A DNA stretch of 64,000 bases from the NCBI GenBank assembly GCA_965202875.1, contig OZ241870.1, positions 5,766,001-5,830,000 on the forward strand, given 5' to 3'. This DNA comes from HK1 sp965202875 (GTDB lineage: Bacteria > Pseudomonadota > Gammaproteobacteria > HK1). The notes under the pieces are model-generated. The model searched no databases. It saw only the letters and a program-made list of their open reading frames with translations, and was not told where the DNA came from. The position numbers and the translations under genes were made by a program. Shown here in pieces: positions 16,965 through 27,200 of this stretch (positions are counted from its first letter, which is position 1; every line of letters starts with the position of its first letter).

Positions 16965-18391
16965 TGCTGGCGATCAGCGTCGAGCTCCTGCACGGGACTT
17001 TCCGCGGCGATCCGGATGGTGCCGCAGTCACCGGAAGGCTGATCCGAGGCGAGTGGCCGCCGGCCCCGGCGCGTCTCTTCGCCGCCTTCGTGGCGGCCGA
17101 CGGGACCCGGCAGGCGTCGCGGGTCACGGATGGCCGGGAACTCCTCTGGCTGGAACGGCTCCCGCCGCCGGCGATCCATGCCGAGCGCGACCCGTGGCAT
17201 CAAACCCTTGAGCCTCGGTTCATAGTAGAACAACCTCGCGAATTCGCCGATATAAAGAAGAGCAAAACAGAGCTATACACACATCAAGAGTATGTGGGGA
17301 GGAAAGGGGGGCTGCACCGCCCGGGCGTCCGGGTGGTCCCCAGCCATCCGTCCGTCCTGTACCGTTGGGATACGGAGACGCCCGAGAAAGGTACGCTGGC
17401 CTCGCTCCGCCGCCGCGCCGCGAGGGTCGGCTATCTCGGTACTTCCGATTCCCCGGTCCGCGTCCGCGTTGCGACGAAGATGCCGTGCGGTTCGCCGGGC
17501 GAAGTGTTCGTGCCGGACCCGGAGGGCGATGTACGCATCGGTGTTCCACGACCGGGAGATGTCGAGCTTCTGGACCGGATGTACGACGATTGGCGGGAAC
17601 GGGGCGCCTCGGTGACCCGCTTGCAGTTCCCGGCGCTCCTGCACCGGGAGACGTACCGGTCACCCGGTGGCCGCGACGAGACGGACCGAGGAGAGGTGGT
17701 GGCGTGGCTACGCCTCCGCCCGTCGGTCTCGGGGAGGCGGGTATCCGCGCTCACCGCGCTCTTCAAGGAAGCCGTCCTCGACCGCCACCAGCGCCTGTAC
17801 GGCGAGCCGCCCGCCGTCCTGCACGGTCACGGGTTCACGCGGCCGGGGTATGACCTCGCCCGCTACCTGGCGCTGCCGGACGTCGGCTATCCGCACTCGC
17901 GGGGCCGCATCCACGGCTTGGCCTTGTGGCTGCCGCCAGGGTCCGACCGGAGTGAGCGCCGGCAGGCCCGCGATGCGGCACGCGCCATCGACGCGCTCGT
18001 CGGCCGGGGTATCGAGGTGTCCGTGGAGCTACGGCATGAGGACGAGAAGCGTCCCTGGGCCGCGGACCCACGCCGCTGGCAAGAGCCATCGGCGACCTGG
18101 GTGACGGCGTTCCCGGTGATCCACGAGCGGCGGGGCGTCCCCGGCCTCCCGGAAGCCGCCCGCTGGTGCCGTCACGCCGGCCTGCCTGCGCCGGTCGCCT
18201 TTCGATCGGTGCGCACGCCCCTGCTTCCCGGCGCGGTCGATCTGGCGCCGGTGGAGGTCAACCGCCCGGGGCGTCCCGCGCTGCCCTACTCCCACACCGA
18301 GTTCCGATTCGCGGAGCCCGTTGCGGGGCCGGTCGTCGTCGGCGCCGGGCGGCAGCGTGGTTTCGGCCTCTGCGTGCCGGTCGATGACTGA
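16964..18391 (+). CDS. csb2: Type I-U/I-G Cas5/Cas6-type protein Csb2 (GSU0054 family)
   Basis: A 475-residue protein starting MLAISVELLHGTFRGDP, typical of Csb2. In I-U systems it combines Cas5-like and Cas6-like RAMP domains and is expected to process pre-crRNA and cap the complex. A glycine-rich loop VVVGAGRQRGFGLCVP at the C-terminus fits the RAMP G-rich motif. The start overlaps csb1 by one base and the end overlaps cas3 by 8 bp, showing tight translational coupling. The CRISPR repeat it would cleave has a 7-bp stem. Confidence 0.9.
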   Translation: MLAISVELLHGTFRGDPDGAAVTGRLIRGEWPPAPARLFAAFVAADGTRQASRVTDGRELLWLERLPPPAIHAERDPWHQTLEPRFIVEQPREFADIKKSKTELYTHQEYVGRKGGLHRPGVRVVPSHPSVLYRWDTETPEKGTLASLRRRAARVGYLGTSDSPVRVRVATKMPCGSPGEVFVPDPEGDVRIGVPRPGDVELLDRMYDDWRERGASVTRLQFPALLHRETYRSPGGRDETDRGEVVAWLRLRPSVSGRRVSALTALFKEAVLDRHQRLYGEPPAVLHGHGFTRPGYDLARYLALPDVGYPHSRGRIHGLALWLPPGSDRSERRQARDAARAIDALVGRGIEVSVELRHEDEKRPWAADPRRWQEPSATWVTAFPVIHERRGVPGLPEAARWCRHAGLPAPVAFRSVRTPLLPGAVDLAPVEVNRPGRPALPYSHTEFRFAEPVAGPVVVGAGRQRGFGLCVPVDD

Positions 18392-21281
18392 CGCAGGTTC
18401 GACATCCGGCGGCCTTGTACGACCGGCCGACCCGGCGCGGTTACCGCCCTTGCCCGCCTTCACCGAGTTCTACCGCGCCATCAACGGGCGGGATCCGTTT
18501 CCATGGCAGGCGCGTCTGGCGGACCAGGTCGCGGAGGGGGAGCGGTGGCCGGCCGAGATCGGCGTACCGACCGGGCTCGGAAAGACGGCCTGCCTCGATA
18601 TCGCGGTGTGGTGGCTCTCCTCCCAGGCGGATCGGGCGCCGAGGGAACGGACCGCACCGACGCGCATCTGGTGGGTCGTCAACCGGCGCCTCCTCGTGGA
18701 CTCGACGGCCGAACACGCCGAACACATCGCGCGCAGGCTCCGCGACCCTGGCTCCGCGGGGCTGGATCCGTCCGGGCGCCGCGCCGTCGAGTGCGTCGCC
18801 GAACGGCTCCGCTCGCTATGGGTCGATCCCGACGCGCCTCCGCTGGACGTGATCAGCCTTCGCGGCGGCATCGCCTCGCGTACCCCCACGGACCCCGCAC
18901 GGCCGACGATCATCCTTTGCACACTGCCGATGTACGGCTCCCGTCTGCTGTTCCGAGGCTATGGGTCGAATCGACGGCCCGTCGACGCCGCCATGGCCGG
19001 CGTCGACAGCCTGGTTCTGCTCGACGAGGCGCACCTCGCGAGGCACCTGAGAGATCTGGTCCCCGCCCTTGCCGACTGCCATCCGAAAGCGCGAGGGTTT
19101 CCTGGTGCGGATCGCTCGCGGCCGACGGTCGTTGCGTTGACCGCGACGGGAGATGCCCCGGAGAGCGAACGGTTCGATCTGGACGACGACGACAGGGCGC
19201 ACCCGGAGGTCCGTCGGCGGCTGGACGCCGCGAAACCCCTCCGGGTCGTCGAGGTCGCAAAGGGCAACACGGCGAAACCGCTTGCGGAGGCTGCCGTTGA
19301 ACTCATCAAGGAGGCGCCCGCGCCGGCAGCGTGCCTCGTATTCGGCAACGCGCCGAAGACGGCGCGGGAGACGTTCGAGCACTTGCGCAAGGCGCTGCCG
19401 AAAGCGGAGGTCCTGCTCCTTACCGGGCGTGTGCGCGAACGCGAGGCGGCGCGGATACGTAAGCAGATACTCGACCCGGAAGACGGGATGGCGACGGGCC
19501 GGCGCGCGGATGCGGTGCGCCGGCGTCACCTGATCGTGGTGGCGACCCAGACCCTGGAAGTGGGGGCCGACATCGACGCGGAATACCTGGTGACGGAGGG
19601 ATGCGGCGTCCGGGCGCTCACCCAACGGTTGGGCCGCCTGAACCGACTCGGACGTTTTCCCCACGCGCGTGCGATCTACGTCCACGTTCCTCCCTCCAAG
19701 TCTCGGGGTGGGAAAGGCGCGGACGCGGATACCTGGCCGGTGTACGGCCGGGAACCGGCCAAGGTGCTCGAACGGTTGCTGAAGACGGGCGCCGGAGGCG
19801 ATGACGGAACGGTCGATCTCTCCCCGCGGTCGGTCGCCTCGGTATTGGGGCCGCCCGACGACGATCCGGGCCGTGCGCCCGAGGTCCTTCCGGGCCTGCT
19901 GTGGGAGTGGACGAAGACGACAACGCCTCCCGAGGGCGAGGCGCCGGTGGAGCCGTACTTCAACGGAATCGCCGCCCCCCGGCTGTCGGTGGCCTTGCTC
20001 TGGCGCGCACACGTTCCGGGCCAGGGCCGGCGGCTCTGGCCGCGGGCCATGGATCGCGAAGCCGTTGGAGTACCGTTGACGGAGGCGCGTGAGGCCCTCG
20101 AGACACTTGCGGATGAGTCGATGCGCCGACTGGCGCCGGACGGGGTCACGGTAGAGGAGATATCCGCTGGGCTGCGGCCGGGGGATCGGATCGTCGTCGC
20201 GAGCGACGCTGGATACATGGATGAGTTTGGGTGGAATCCCACCGCTTCGGATCCGATGCCGGATGACTCGCTCGCCCACTTGGGACTGCCGCTCAACACG
20301 GACGCGATCAGGCGGCTGTGCGGCGCGGAGCTCGGTGGACTCGTCGACACCGCATTGGGGGTGGCCGAAGACGACCGCGACATCGACGAGGAGGAGCGGA
20401 CGGAGGCAGTCTCGGAGATCCTTGCGACGCTCGGAGGCACGCCGGCGCCGGCGGGGTGGGAGGAGAAGGAATGGACCGAATTCATCGCTCGGCTGCGCCC
20501 GACCGTTCTGGAGCCTCGTAACGAAGTACCGCGCCTGCTTGTCGAGCAGCCCGATGACGAAGCCCGGAGCGACGAATTCGACGAGCTGTCGCTCGTGGAT
20601 CCGGACAACCACGTGCGCCGCCGACACGATCCCCGGCACCGCCCGGGCGCCTCGCTCGGCCCCGTCGCCGTGGATCTGGACAGCCACGGTCAAGCGGTCG
20701 GGACACGGGCAAGGCGGTTGGCGGAGCGGATCGGCCTCCCCGACGATCTGCTCGAAGTGGTCGAGCGCGCCGCGAAGCTGCACGACATCGGAAAGGCCGA
20801 CCCGCGCTTCCAGCGATGGTTGGATCCGCGGCGTGAGTCCGGCCCGCTTCTCGCGAAGTCGAATGAGCCACGGCACCGCTGGGAGGCGATGCGCGTGTCG
20901 TCCGGCTGGCCGAAGGGAGGCCGGCATGAGGAGCTGTCCGCACGGCTGGTGCGTGCGTGGCTCGCGCGGGCGCCCGATTGGGGCAGCCCGCTTCAGCGCG
21001 ACCTCCTGGTCCACCTGGTGATCAGCCATCACGGGAAGGGCCGTCCGCTGGTGCCCCCGGCGGCCGACGACGGTACGGCGGGGGCCGTAAGCGGGGTCGT
21101 GGAGGGCATATCGGTCACTGCCGACGCGGATCTCGCGACGATCGACTGGGATCAGCCGAGTCGCTTCCGGAGGCTGCAAGCGCAGCTTGGGCCGTGGGGA
21201 CTGGCACTGCTGGAAGCCATCGTCATTCGATCCGACCATGCGGTCTCGGCAGGGGTCGATGGGACCCCGGACGACGTCTGA
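18384..21281 (+). CDS. cas3: Cas3 helicase-nuclease, type I-U/I-G (helicase then C-terminal HD)
   Basis: A 965-residue protein. The SF2 helicase comes first: Walker A GVPTGLGKT at 60-68, DEAH box at 214-217, a motif III-like ALTATGD, and motif VI LTQRLGRLNRLGR. The HD nuclease is at the C-terminus, with KLHDIGKADPRFQRW (HD at 800-801) and LVISHHGKGRP. This order is typical of I-U/I-G, whereas most type I Cas3 proteins have HD first. All motifs look intact, so target DNA degradation should be possible. The ATG at 18384 gives an 8-bp overlap with csb2. Confidence 0.93.
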   Translation: MTDAGSTSGGLVRPADPARLPPLPAFTEFYRAINGRDPFPWQARLADQVAEGERWPAEIGVPTGLGKTACLDIAVWWLSSQADRAPRERTAPTRIWWVVNRRLLVDSTAEHAEHIARRLRDPGSAGLDPSGRRAVECVAERLRSLWVDPDAPPLDVISLRGGIASRTPTDPARPTIILCTLPMYGSRLLFRGYGSNRRPVDAAMAGVDSLVLLDEAHLARHLRDLVPALADCHPKARGFPGADRSRPTVVALTATGDAPESERFDLDDDDRAHPEVRRRLDAAKPLRVVEVAKGNTAKPLAEAAVELIKEAPAPAACLVFGNAPKTARETFEHLRKALPKAEVLLLTGRVREREAARIRKQILDPEDGMATGRRADAVRRRHLIVVATQTLEVGADIDAEYLVTEGCGVRALTQRLGRLNRLGRFPHARAIYVHVPPSKSRGGKGADADTWPVYGREPAKVLERLLKTGAGGDDGTVDLSPRSVASVLGPPDDDPGRAPEVLPGLLWEWTKTTTPPEGEAPVEPYFNGIAAPRLSVALLWRAHVPGQGRRLWPRAMDREAVGVPLTEAREALETLADESMRRLAPDGVTVEEISAGLRPGDRIVVASDAGYMDEFGWNPTASDPMPDDSLAHLGLPLNTDAIRRLCGAELGGLVDTALGVAEDDRDIDEEERTEAVSEILATLGGTPAPAGWEEKEWTEFIARLRPTVLEPRNEVPRLLVEQPDDEARSDEFDELSLVDPDNHVRRRHDPRHRPGASLGPVAVDLDSHGQAVGTRARRLAERIGLPDDLLEVVERAAKLHDIGKADPRFQRWLDPRRESGPLLAKSNEPRHRWEAMRVSSGWPKGGRHEELSARLVRAWLARAPDWGSPLQRDLLVHLVISHHGKGRPLVPPAADDGTAGAVSGVVEGISVTADADLATIDWDQPSRFRRLQAQLGPWGLALLEAIVIRSDHAVSAGVDGTPDDV

Positions 21282-22180
21282 TGCACGAGTTCACCTGCCC
21301 GGGGCTTCCCGCTTCGTGGGTCAATGCCTGGCTCGCGGCGGTCGGCGCGACGGTGCTGGACCCCCGGATTCGACTGCGCTGGACCGTGGAGGGAGCGCCC
21401 GTAGCAGTGCTTTCATCGGACGAACTCGAACCGGTGGAGGCGTTGGCCGCCTCGTGGCCGGACGCGGCGTTCCTCGCTGATCTACCGATTGCCGAGAACT
21501 GGGCAGGCGATAGCGAGCTAAGGCGGAAAGTGCCGGTCGGGCAGTTCGTTGCGCGGGTGAAGAAGGCGCGCGGCCATCCCTTCGCCTGGACCCTCTCTTC
21601 GACGATGACCGATCTGAGCGTCGACGAACATGGAGAGGTTGCCCACGCTCCGTTCGACCCGGCAGGACCCGGGACGACGAAGTGGCTGCACCATCGATTG
21701 CTGAAGATTTACGATCTGGCCGGGCCAGTGAGTGCGGACCGTCTGCGTGATTCGTTGGTCGGGCATGCGCCGCGAGAAAAGAACAACGGCCTGGGATTCG
21801 ACAACACGCGGCTGGGATCCTTGGCGGATACGTCGGACCCTTGGATCGAACCCGTGGTCGAGTTGCTGGCATTCTTCGGCTTGGCGGTGTTGCCGGTACG
21901 AGGCAGGGGAGCGGACCGCCGGCGCGGTCGCATCGGCGATCCGGACGAACGCCAACGCGGCTGGCGGAAAGCACCGGGAGGCAACGAGCGATGGTTCGTC
22001 TGGCCCGCATGGCGACAGCCTCTGGACACCGCCGGCATCGACGCGCTGCTGGACGTCTGGAGCCCTGGATGCAAGAAAACCTGGGCGCCCCTCGGCGTCC
22101 ACGCCGGGTGGCGGAGCGTCGAGTACCGAAGCAGGGGATCGAGCGACCCTACAAGGGGTATCGGTTCGGAGATGCTGTGA
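21281..22180 (+). CDS. Cas8-like / Cas3-adjacent subunit of type I-U/I-G
   Basis: A 299-residue protein lying between cas3 and cas4, the place of the small GSU0052-like (Cas8u / 'Cas3-extension') protein in these systems. It starts MHEFTCPGLPASWVNAWLAA, with an N-terminal alpha/beta region and a middle containing NNGLGFDNTRLGSLADTSDP and a later LLAFFGLAVLPVRG. I assign it from context and general resemblance rather than a clear motif. It probably takes the large-subunit role in target recognition. Start and stop overlap its neighbours by 1 and 4 bp. Confidence 0.65.
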   Translation: MHEFTCPGLPASWVNAWLAAVGATVLDPRIRLRWTVEGAPVAVLSSDELEPVEALAASWPDAAFLADLPIAENWAGDSELRRKVPVGQFVARVKKARGHPFAWTLSSTMTDLSVDEHGEVAHAPFDPAGPGTTKWLHHRLLKIYDLAGPVSADRLRDSLVGHAPREKNNGLGFDNTRLGSLADTSDPWIEPVVELLAFFGLAVLPVRGRGADRRRGRIGDPDERQRGWRKAPGGNERWFVWPAWRQPLDTAGIDALLDVWSPGCKKTWAPLGVHAGWRSVEYRSRGSSDPTRGIGSEML

Positions 22181-22794
22181 CCCCCGAACCCGTCATACCG
22201 ATCTCCGCGATCGAGCACTTCGTCTACTGCCCGCGCCAGTGCGCACTGATCCACTGCGACGGTGTCTGGTCCGACAACGTTCACACCGTCAGGGGCTCGC
22301 GGGCGCACCGGCGTGTAGATGGTGGGCAGCACCGCGTGGAGCGGGGCCGTCGGGTACTGCGCGGCATTCCTCTCTGGTCGGAGGCGCTGGGATTGTCCGG
22401 ACGCGCCGATGTCGTCGAGATGGACGGCGAAACGGTCCGTCCGGTGGAGTACAAATCCGGCGTCCGGCACGGCCTCGCCGCGGACCTTCAGCTTTGTGCA
22501 CAGGCGCTGTGCCTGGAAGAAATGCTCGGGATCTCCGTCCCGGCGGGGAGCGTCTGGTACGGGGGACCGAGACGGCGCGTGGAGGTCGAGCTCACCGGCC
22601 GGCTGCGAAGTCAGGCCATGGCCGCGATCGATGCGATTCGGGAACAGCTACTGACGGGGGTTCTGCCCGATGCCCCGGACGACGAACGGTGCGAGGGGTG
22701 CCAGCTTCTGCATCACTGCCTGCCGGGGGTGACCAATTCGACGCGCAAGGTTCAGAGGTACATGTCCGGCGTCGTGTTCGGATGCGCTACCTGA
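22177..22794 (+). CDS. cas4: Cas4 RecB-like exonuclease (stand-alone)
   Basis: A 205-residue protein for trimming and PAM selection of prespacers. The Fe-S cluster cysteines are C18/C22 (CPRQC) and C172, C175 and C181 (CEGCQLLHHC). The nuclease core is visible as D78 in GRADVVE and E91-x-K93 in PVEYKSG. It starts at GTG 22177, overlapping the previous gene by 4 nt (GTGA). It ends in a different frame from cas1 with a 13-bp overlap, so it is a separate protein here, although many I-U/I-G systems carry a Cas4-Cas1 fusion. Confidence 0.9.
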   Translation: MTPEPVIPISAIEHFVYCPRQCALIHCDGVWSDNVHTVRGSRAHRRVDGGQHRVERGRRVLRGIPLWSEALGLSGRADVVEMDGETVRPVEYKSGVRHGLAADLQLCAQALCLEEMLGISVPAGSVWYGGPRRRVEVELTGRLRSQAMAAIDAIREQLLTGVLPDAPDDERCEGCQLLHHCLPGVTNSTRKVQRYMSGVVFGCAT

Positions 22795-23798
22795 ATACCC
22801 TTTACGTTCGCGATCATCGGGCGCGGATCCAGCATCGGCGAGGATCGTTGACGGTGGCATCCCCCGAAGGGAGCCGACGTGTCCCGTTGGAGGCGCTCGA
22901 TGCGGTGGTGGTGCTGGGCGGTGCGCAGATCACCATGCAAGCGTTGGATGCGTGCGTGCGTCGGGGAATTCGCGTCGCGGCCCTGCACCGGGGCGGCGGC
23001 GTCCGTTTCGTCGTGAACGGTGCGACCAATGGCAACGTCCACCTTCGCAAGGCCCTGTTCGAGGCGGTCACGGACGATTCCCGCTCCCTCGATCTGTCGA
23101 GGGCGATCGTTGCGGCGAAGCTCCAGAACAGTCGGAAGGTCGTTGGCCGCTGGTCGCGTGACGAGAAGGATGCGGTGGGCAGCAAGCGGCTCGCCGACCG
23201 TAGCGAGCAGATCCGGCAAAGGATCGCGCGTCTCGTGGAGGCCGCGACGGGTGACCATGTACGGGGTATCGAGGGAGACGCCGCCCGGATTTACTTTAGG
23301 GCGGTGGAGCAGGTCGTGGCGGACGCCGAGTTCGGATTCTCATCGAGAACACGGCGGCCGCCGCGGGACCCCGTCAACGCGATGCTGAGCTTCTGCTACG
23401 GACTGTTGGTGACGGAATGCACCGGTGCGCTGGAGAGTGTCGGTCTCGACTTCCAGATGGGATTCTTCCATCGCCCCCGGGCAGGCCGGCCTTCCCTCGC
23501 GCTCGACCTTGCGGAAGAACTGCGCGCATGGACGGACCGGTTCGTGGTGTCGTTGGTGCGCCGGCGTCAAGTCGGACCCGACAGCTTCGACTACACCCCG
23601 GGCGGCGGGGTCTATCTGGGCGACGATGCGAGAACCGCTCTGATCAAGGCATGGGAAGAGCACAAGGAAACCGAAGTTCCGCACCGGATTCTCGGACGGC
23701 AGGTTGGTCGGTGGGCGATACCCTCGGTCCAGGCAACCCTGCTCGCACGCCATCTTCGCGGAGACCTCCCCGCGTATCCGCCATTCGTCCTTCCATGA
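22782..23798 (+). CDS. cas1: Cas1 integrase
   Basis: A 338-residue Cas1, the spacer-integration enzyme that works with Cas2. It begins MRYLNTLYVRDHRARIQ, close to the style of stand-alone Cas1 of I-C-like systems. The expected catalytic residues are present: E164 in GIEGDAARIYF, H230 in MGFFHRPRAGRPS and D242 in LALDLAEELR. The ATG at 22782 lies inside the end of cas4. Motifs are intact, so the array may still be able to grow. Confidence 0.94.
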   Translation: MRYLNTLYVRDHRARIQHRRGSLTVASPEGSRRVPLEALDAVVVLGGAQITMQALDACVRRGIRVAALHRGGGVRFVVNGATNGNVHLRKALFEAVTDDSRSLDLSRAIVAAKLQNSRKVVGRWSRDEKDAVGSKRLADRSEQIRQRIARLVEAATGDHVRGIEGDAARIYFRAVEQVVADAEFGFSSRTRRPPRDPVNAMLSFCYGLLVTECTGALESVGLDFQMGFFHRPRAGRPSLALDLAEELRAWTDRFVVSLVRRRQVGPDSFDYTPGGGVYLGDDARTALIKAWEEHKETEVPHRILGRQVGRWAIPSVQATLLARHLRGDLPAYPPFVLP

Positions 23799-23801
23799 CC
23801 C

Positions 23802-24092
23802 ATGGACGTACTGATCGCCTACGACATCGCCGATACGGAAACCACGGGCGCCTCGCGCCTCAGACGACTCGCGGACGTGTGCGAGCAGTATGGGCAACGG
23901 GTTCAGTTCTCGGTCTTCGAATGCCGCCTCTCCAAAGCGAGGCTGGCCCGACTCGTCGGGGAGGTCGAAGACATCATCGACCGCGACCGAGACTCCGTGC
24001 TCGTCTATCGCTTTCCCGGCGGGATCGAAGCTGCGACGCTCCGTCTGGGCCGGCGCCAGGAACACGCTCTGGGGAAGCCGTGGGTCCTGTAA
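23802..24092 (+). CDS. cas2: Cas2
   Basis: A 96-residue Cas2 with the N-terminal strand MDVLIAYDIAD carrying the conserved Asp (D8) and the typical VQFSVFECRLS segment. It starts 3 nt after the cas1 stop and is the last gene of the operon. It forms the adaptation complex with Cas1. The CRISPR leader follows directly. Confidence 0.95.
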   Translation: MDVLIAYDIADTETTGASRLRRLADVCEQYGQRVQFSVFECRLSKARLARLVGEVEDIIDRDRDSVLVYRFPGGIEAATLRLGRRQEHALGKPWVL

Positions 24093-24225
24093 GGGAGGTT
24101 GCGAACCTCCGGTGATTCCCGATCCGGGGGCGGCAGAGGATGGAAAATGGCCCGGCCGACTGGTGAATTCGTCACGCCATCGCGCGATCTTGCACCGCAA
24201 TTGGGGGGTCTGGCCTCTGGATCGG

Positions 24226-24253
24226 TAGACCGATGAGCGAATTGGGATAAAAT
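24226..24253 (+). promoter_or_regulatory. Candidate leader promoter for the CRISPR array
   Basis: Within the 196-bp leader (24093-24288), TAGACC (24226-24231) and TAAAAT (24248-24253) are 16 bp apart and about 35 bp before the first repeat. Local AT content is higher than in the flanking genes. It would drive the array rightwards. Confidence 0.5.
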
Positions 24254-24288
24254 CGCCCCAAGTGGACCGCAGGTCACTGCGATTAGGG

Positions 24289-27200
24289 GTGTCGCCGGGG
24301 TTCAGACTCCGGCCTTCGTTGAGCGTCCCCACCGTGTGCGCCAAGCACGGCTCGGCCAGCTGTGTCGCCGGGGTTCAGACTCCGGCCTTCGTTGAGCGCA
24401 GCGAAATTCCCGCGGGGACTTGGTGCACGAAGCGGTGTCGCCGGGGTTCAGACTCCGGCCTTCGTTGAGCGTCCACGTTGTTTCCCCTGCTGTCCCTCGC
24501 GGGCAAGTGTCGCCGGGGTTCAGACTCCGGCCTTCGTTGAGCGTTCGTGGCCGCCGTCCACGCGCCAAGCCAAACGAACGTGTCGCCGGGGTTCAGACTC
24601 CGGCCTTCGTTGAGCGCGCGCGACGGCCCACCCCGAAAGGAGACGCAGATGACATCGTGTCGCCGGGGTTCAGACTCCGGCCTTCGTTGAGCGCAGCCCC
24701 TTCCCGATGGATTTGTGTCCGGATTGGTGGTGTGTCGCCGGGGTTCAGACTCCGGCCTTCGTTGAGCGTTCCAGTTGTCTCCGCCGGGTTCCGGCTGCGG
24801 GTGGGTGTCGCCGGGGTTCAGACTCCGGCCTTCGTTGAGCGCATTTACTCGCACATCGAGACCGCCGCCGCGATCGGCGCGTGTCGCCGGGGTTCAGACT
24901 CCGGCCTTCGTTGAGCGGTGTACTTCGAGGTCACAACTCGCGCTGCCGCAGGGGGTGTCGCCGGGGTTCAGACTCCGGCCTTCGTTGAGCGCCGGCGTTG
25001 CGGGTGGTCGGACGTGTGCTCGACGCGAAGTGTCGCCGGGGTTCAGACTCCGGCCTTCGTTGAGCGGTAGCCGTTTGTGTAGACCGCGTTGACGTAGAGC
25101 AAGTGTCGCCGGGGTTCAGACTCCGGCCTTCGTTGAGCGAGCACGCCGGTCGTGGCAGGACAAATCGCCGCCTACCTGTGTCGCCGGGGTTCAGACTCCG
25201 GCCTTCGTTGAGCGGTCGAGCAGACCTACCACGTCGCCCTCGACCGCGAGGGTGTCGCCGGGGTTCAGACTCCGGCCTTCGTTGAGCGCGGCTGGAGGAG
25301 CGGCCGTGAGCGTTAGGTGCAGGCGGTGTCGCCGGGGTTCAGACTCCGGCCTTCGTTGAGCGACCGCATTGGAGGCCGAGGTCGCCGGCAGCCGGATCAG
25401 TGTCGCCGGGGTTCAGACTCCGGCCTTCGTTGAGCGGATCTGAACGGGCTAATGCTGCAAGTCAAGCCCACGGGTGTCGCCGGGGTTCAGACTCCGGCCT
25501 TCGTTGAGCGCGTTTCGCCGTGTCAACACTTTTCGAGCTCGAAAATCGTGTCGCCGGGGTTCAGACTCCGGCCTTCGTTGAGCGTTCGACCACAACGAGG
25601 TGAGGGGCTACATCCTGAAGGTGTCGCCGGGGTTCAGACTCCGGCCTTCGTTGAGCGTTCGACCACAACGAGGTGAGGGGCTACATCCTGAAGGTGTCGC
25701 CGGGGTTCAGACTCCGGCCTTCGTTGAGCGATCGTCTGCGGCGTGCCGGGCCGCACGAATGTGCTGGGTGTCGCCGGGGTTCAGACTCCGGCCTTCGTTG
25801 AGCGGGTGCCGCACTCGTCGCCGCCCGCATCGCCGCCGCCGGTGTCGCCGGGGTTCAGACTCCGGCCTTCGTTGAGCGGCGCCCGGACGCGCCAGCGCCA
25901 TGGGCGGCGGGCCGGTGTCGCCGGGGTTCAGACTCCGGCCTTCGTTGAGCGCGCGCGATGCAGCCCGGTCCGGCCGCGCGCACCGAACGTGTCGCCGGGG
26001 TTCAGACTCCGGCCTTCGTTGAGCGCGGCTGGAGCGGCTGACGTCATGAGCACCACCGACGAGCGTGTCGCCGGGGTTCAGACTCCGGCCTTCGTTGAGC
26101 GCGCGTGTCCCGGGTCGCGATGGACCAGACCGGCATGGGGTGTCGCCGGGGTTCAGACTCCGGCCTTCGTTGAGCGGGCGCCTCGCCGTCGCGGACGTCG
26201 TTCGGGTCGTAGGTGTCGCCGGGGTTCAGACTCCGGCCTTCGTTGAGCGAGCGACACCATGAGCGGCCGGGTGGCGGCGGTGACGGTGTCGCCGGGGTTC
26301 AGACTCCGGCCTTCGTTGAGCGTTTCGGGGATAGCATCGAGATGCCGACTGGAACCGGGGTGTCGCCGGGGTTCAGACTCCGGCCTTCGTTGAGCGGGCG
26401 AATCCCGCGTCGAGGGTGTGAAGCTCGTTCCGGGTGTCGCCGGGGTTCAGACTCCGGCCTTCGTTGAGCGCGCCTCCCGGAGGAGGTGCTCGGCGCGTCC
26501 AACGGCACGTGTCGCCGGGGTTCAGACTCCGGCCTTCGTTGAGCGGACCCGTCGCTGCACGAGGCGCCCATCGTGGTCGGCCGTGTCGCCGGGGTTCAGA
26601 CTCCGGCCTTCGTTGAGCGGCGCTCGCCGGCTACCCCATCGTGGCGCCGACATGGTGTGTCGCCGGGGTTCAGACTCCGGCCTTCGTTGAGCGAGGCGGT
26701 ACCCGCGGTGCTCGCCCATGTGCTCGGTGCGGTGTCGCCGGGGTTCAGACTCCGGCCTTCGTTGAGCGGCCTTCACCGTCTGCGTCCGGCAGCTCGCGGC
26801 CGGGCGTGTCGCCGGGGTTCAGACTCCGGCCTTCGTTGAGCGCACGATCTGGCCGACGCCCTGGCCGATGCGCGGCGGCAGGTGTCGCCGGGGTTCAGAC
26901 TCCGGCCTTCGTTGAGCGGACACCTCGAACGACGCATCGAGGACGTGGGCCGGGGGTGTCGCCGGGGTTCAGACTCCGGCCTTCGTTGAGCGGCCTCGGC
27001 GTGGAGCCGCACGCCCGCACGCATCGCCTGTGTCGCCGGGGTTCAGACTCCGGCCTTCGTTGAGCGGTCAACGGGATGCACGTCCATCCGTTTTTATTTC
27101 CGCGTGTCGCCGGGGTTCAGACTCCGGCCTTCGTTGAGCGGGCACGAACCTGCGCACGTCCTACGCGGCCGGGCGCGTGTCGCCGGGGTTCAGACTCCGG

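Noticed and set aside
24375..27063. Apparent proteins of repeating SPGFRLRPSLS or AQRRPESEPRRH units
   Set aside because: They are translations of the CRISPR repeat and spacers, not genes.
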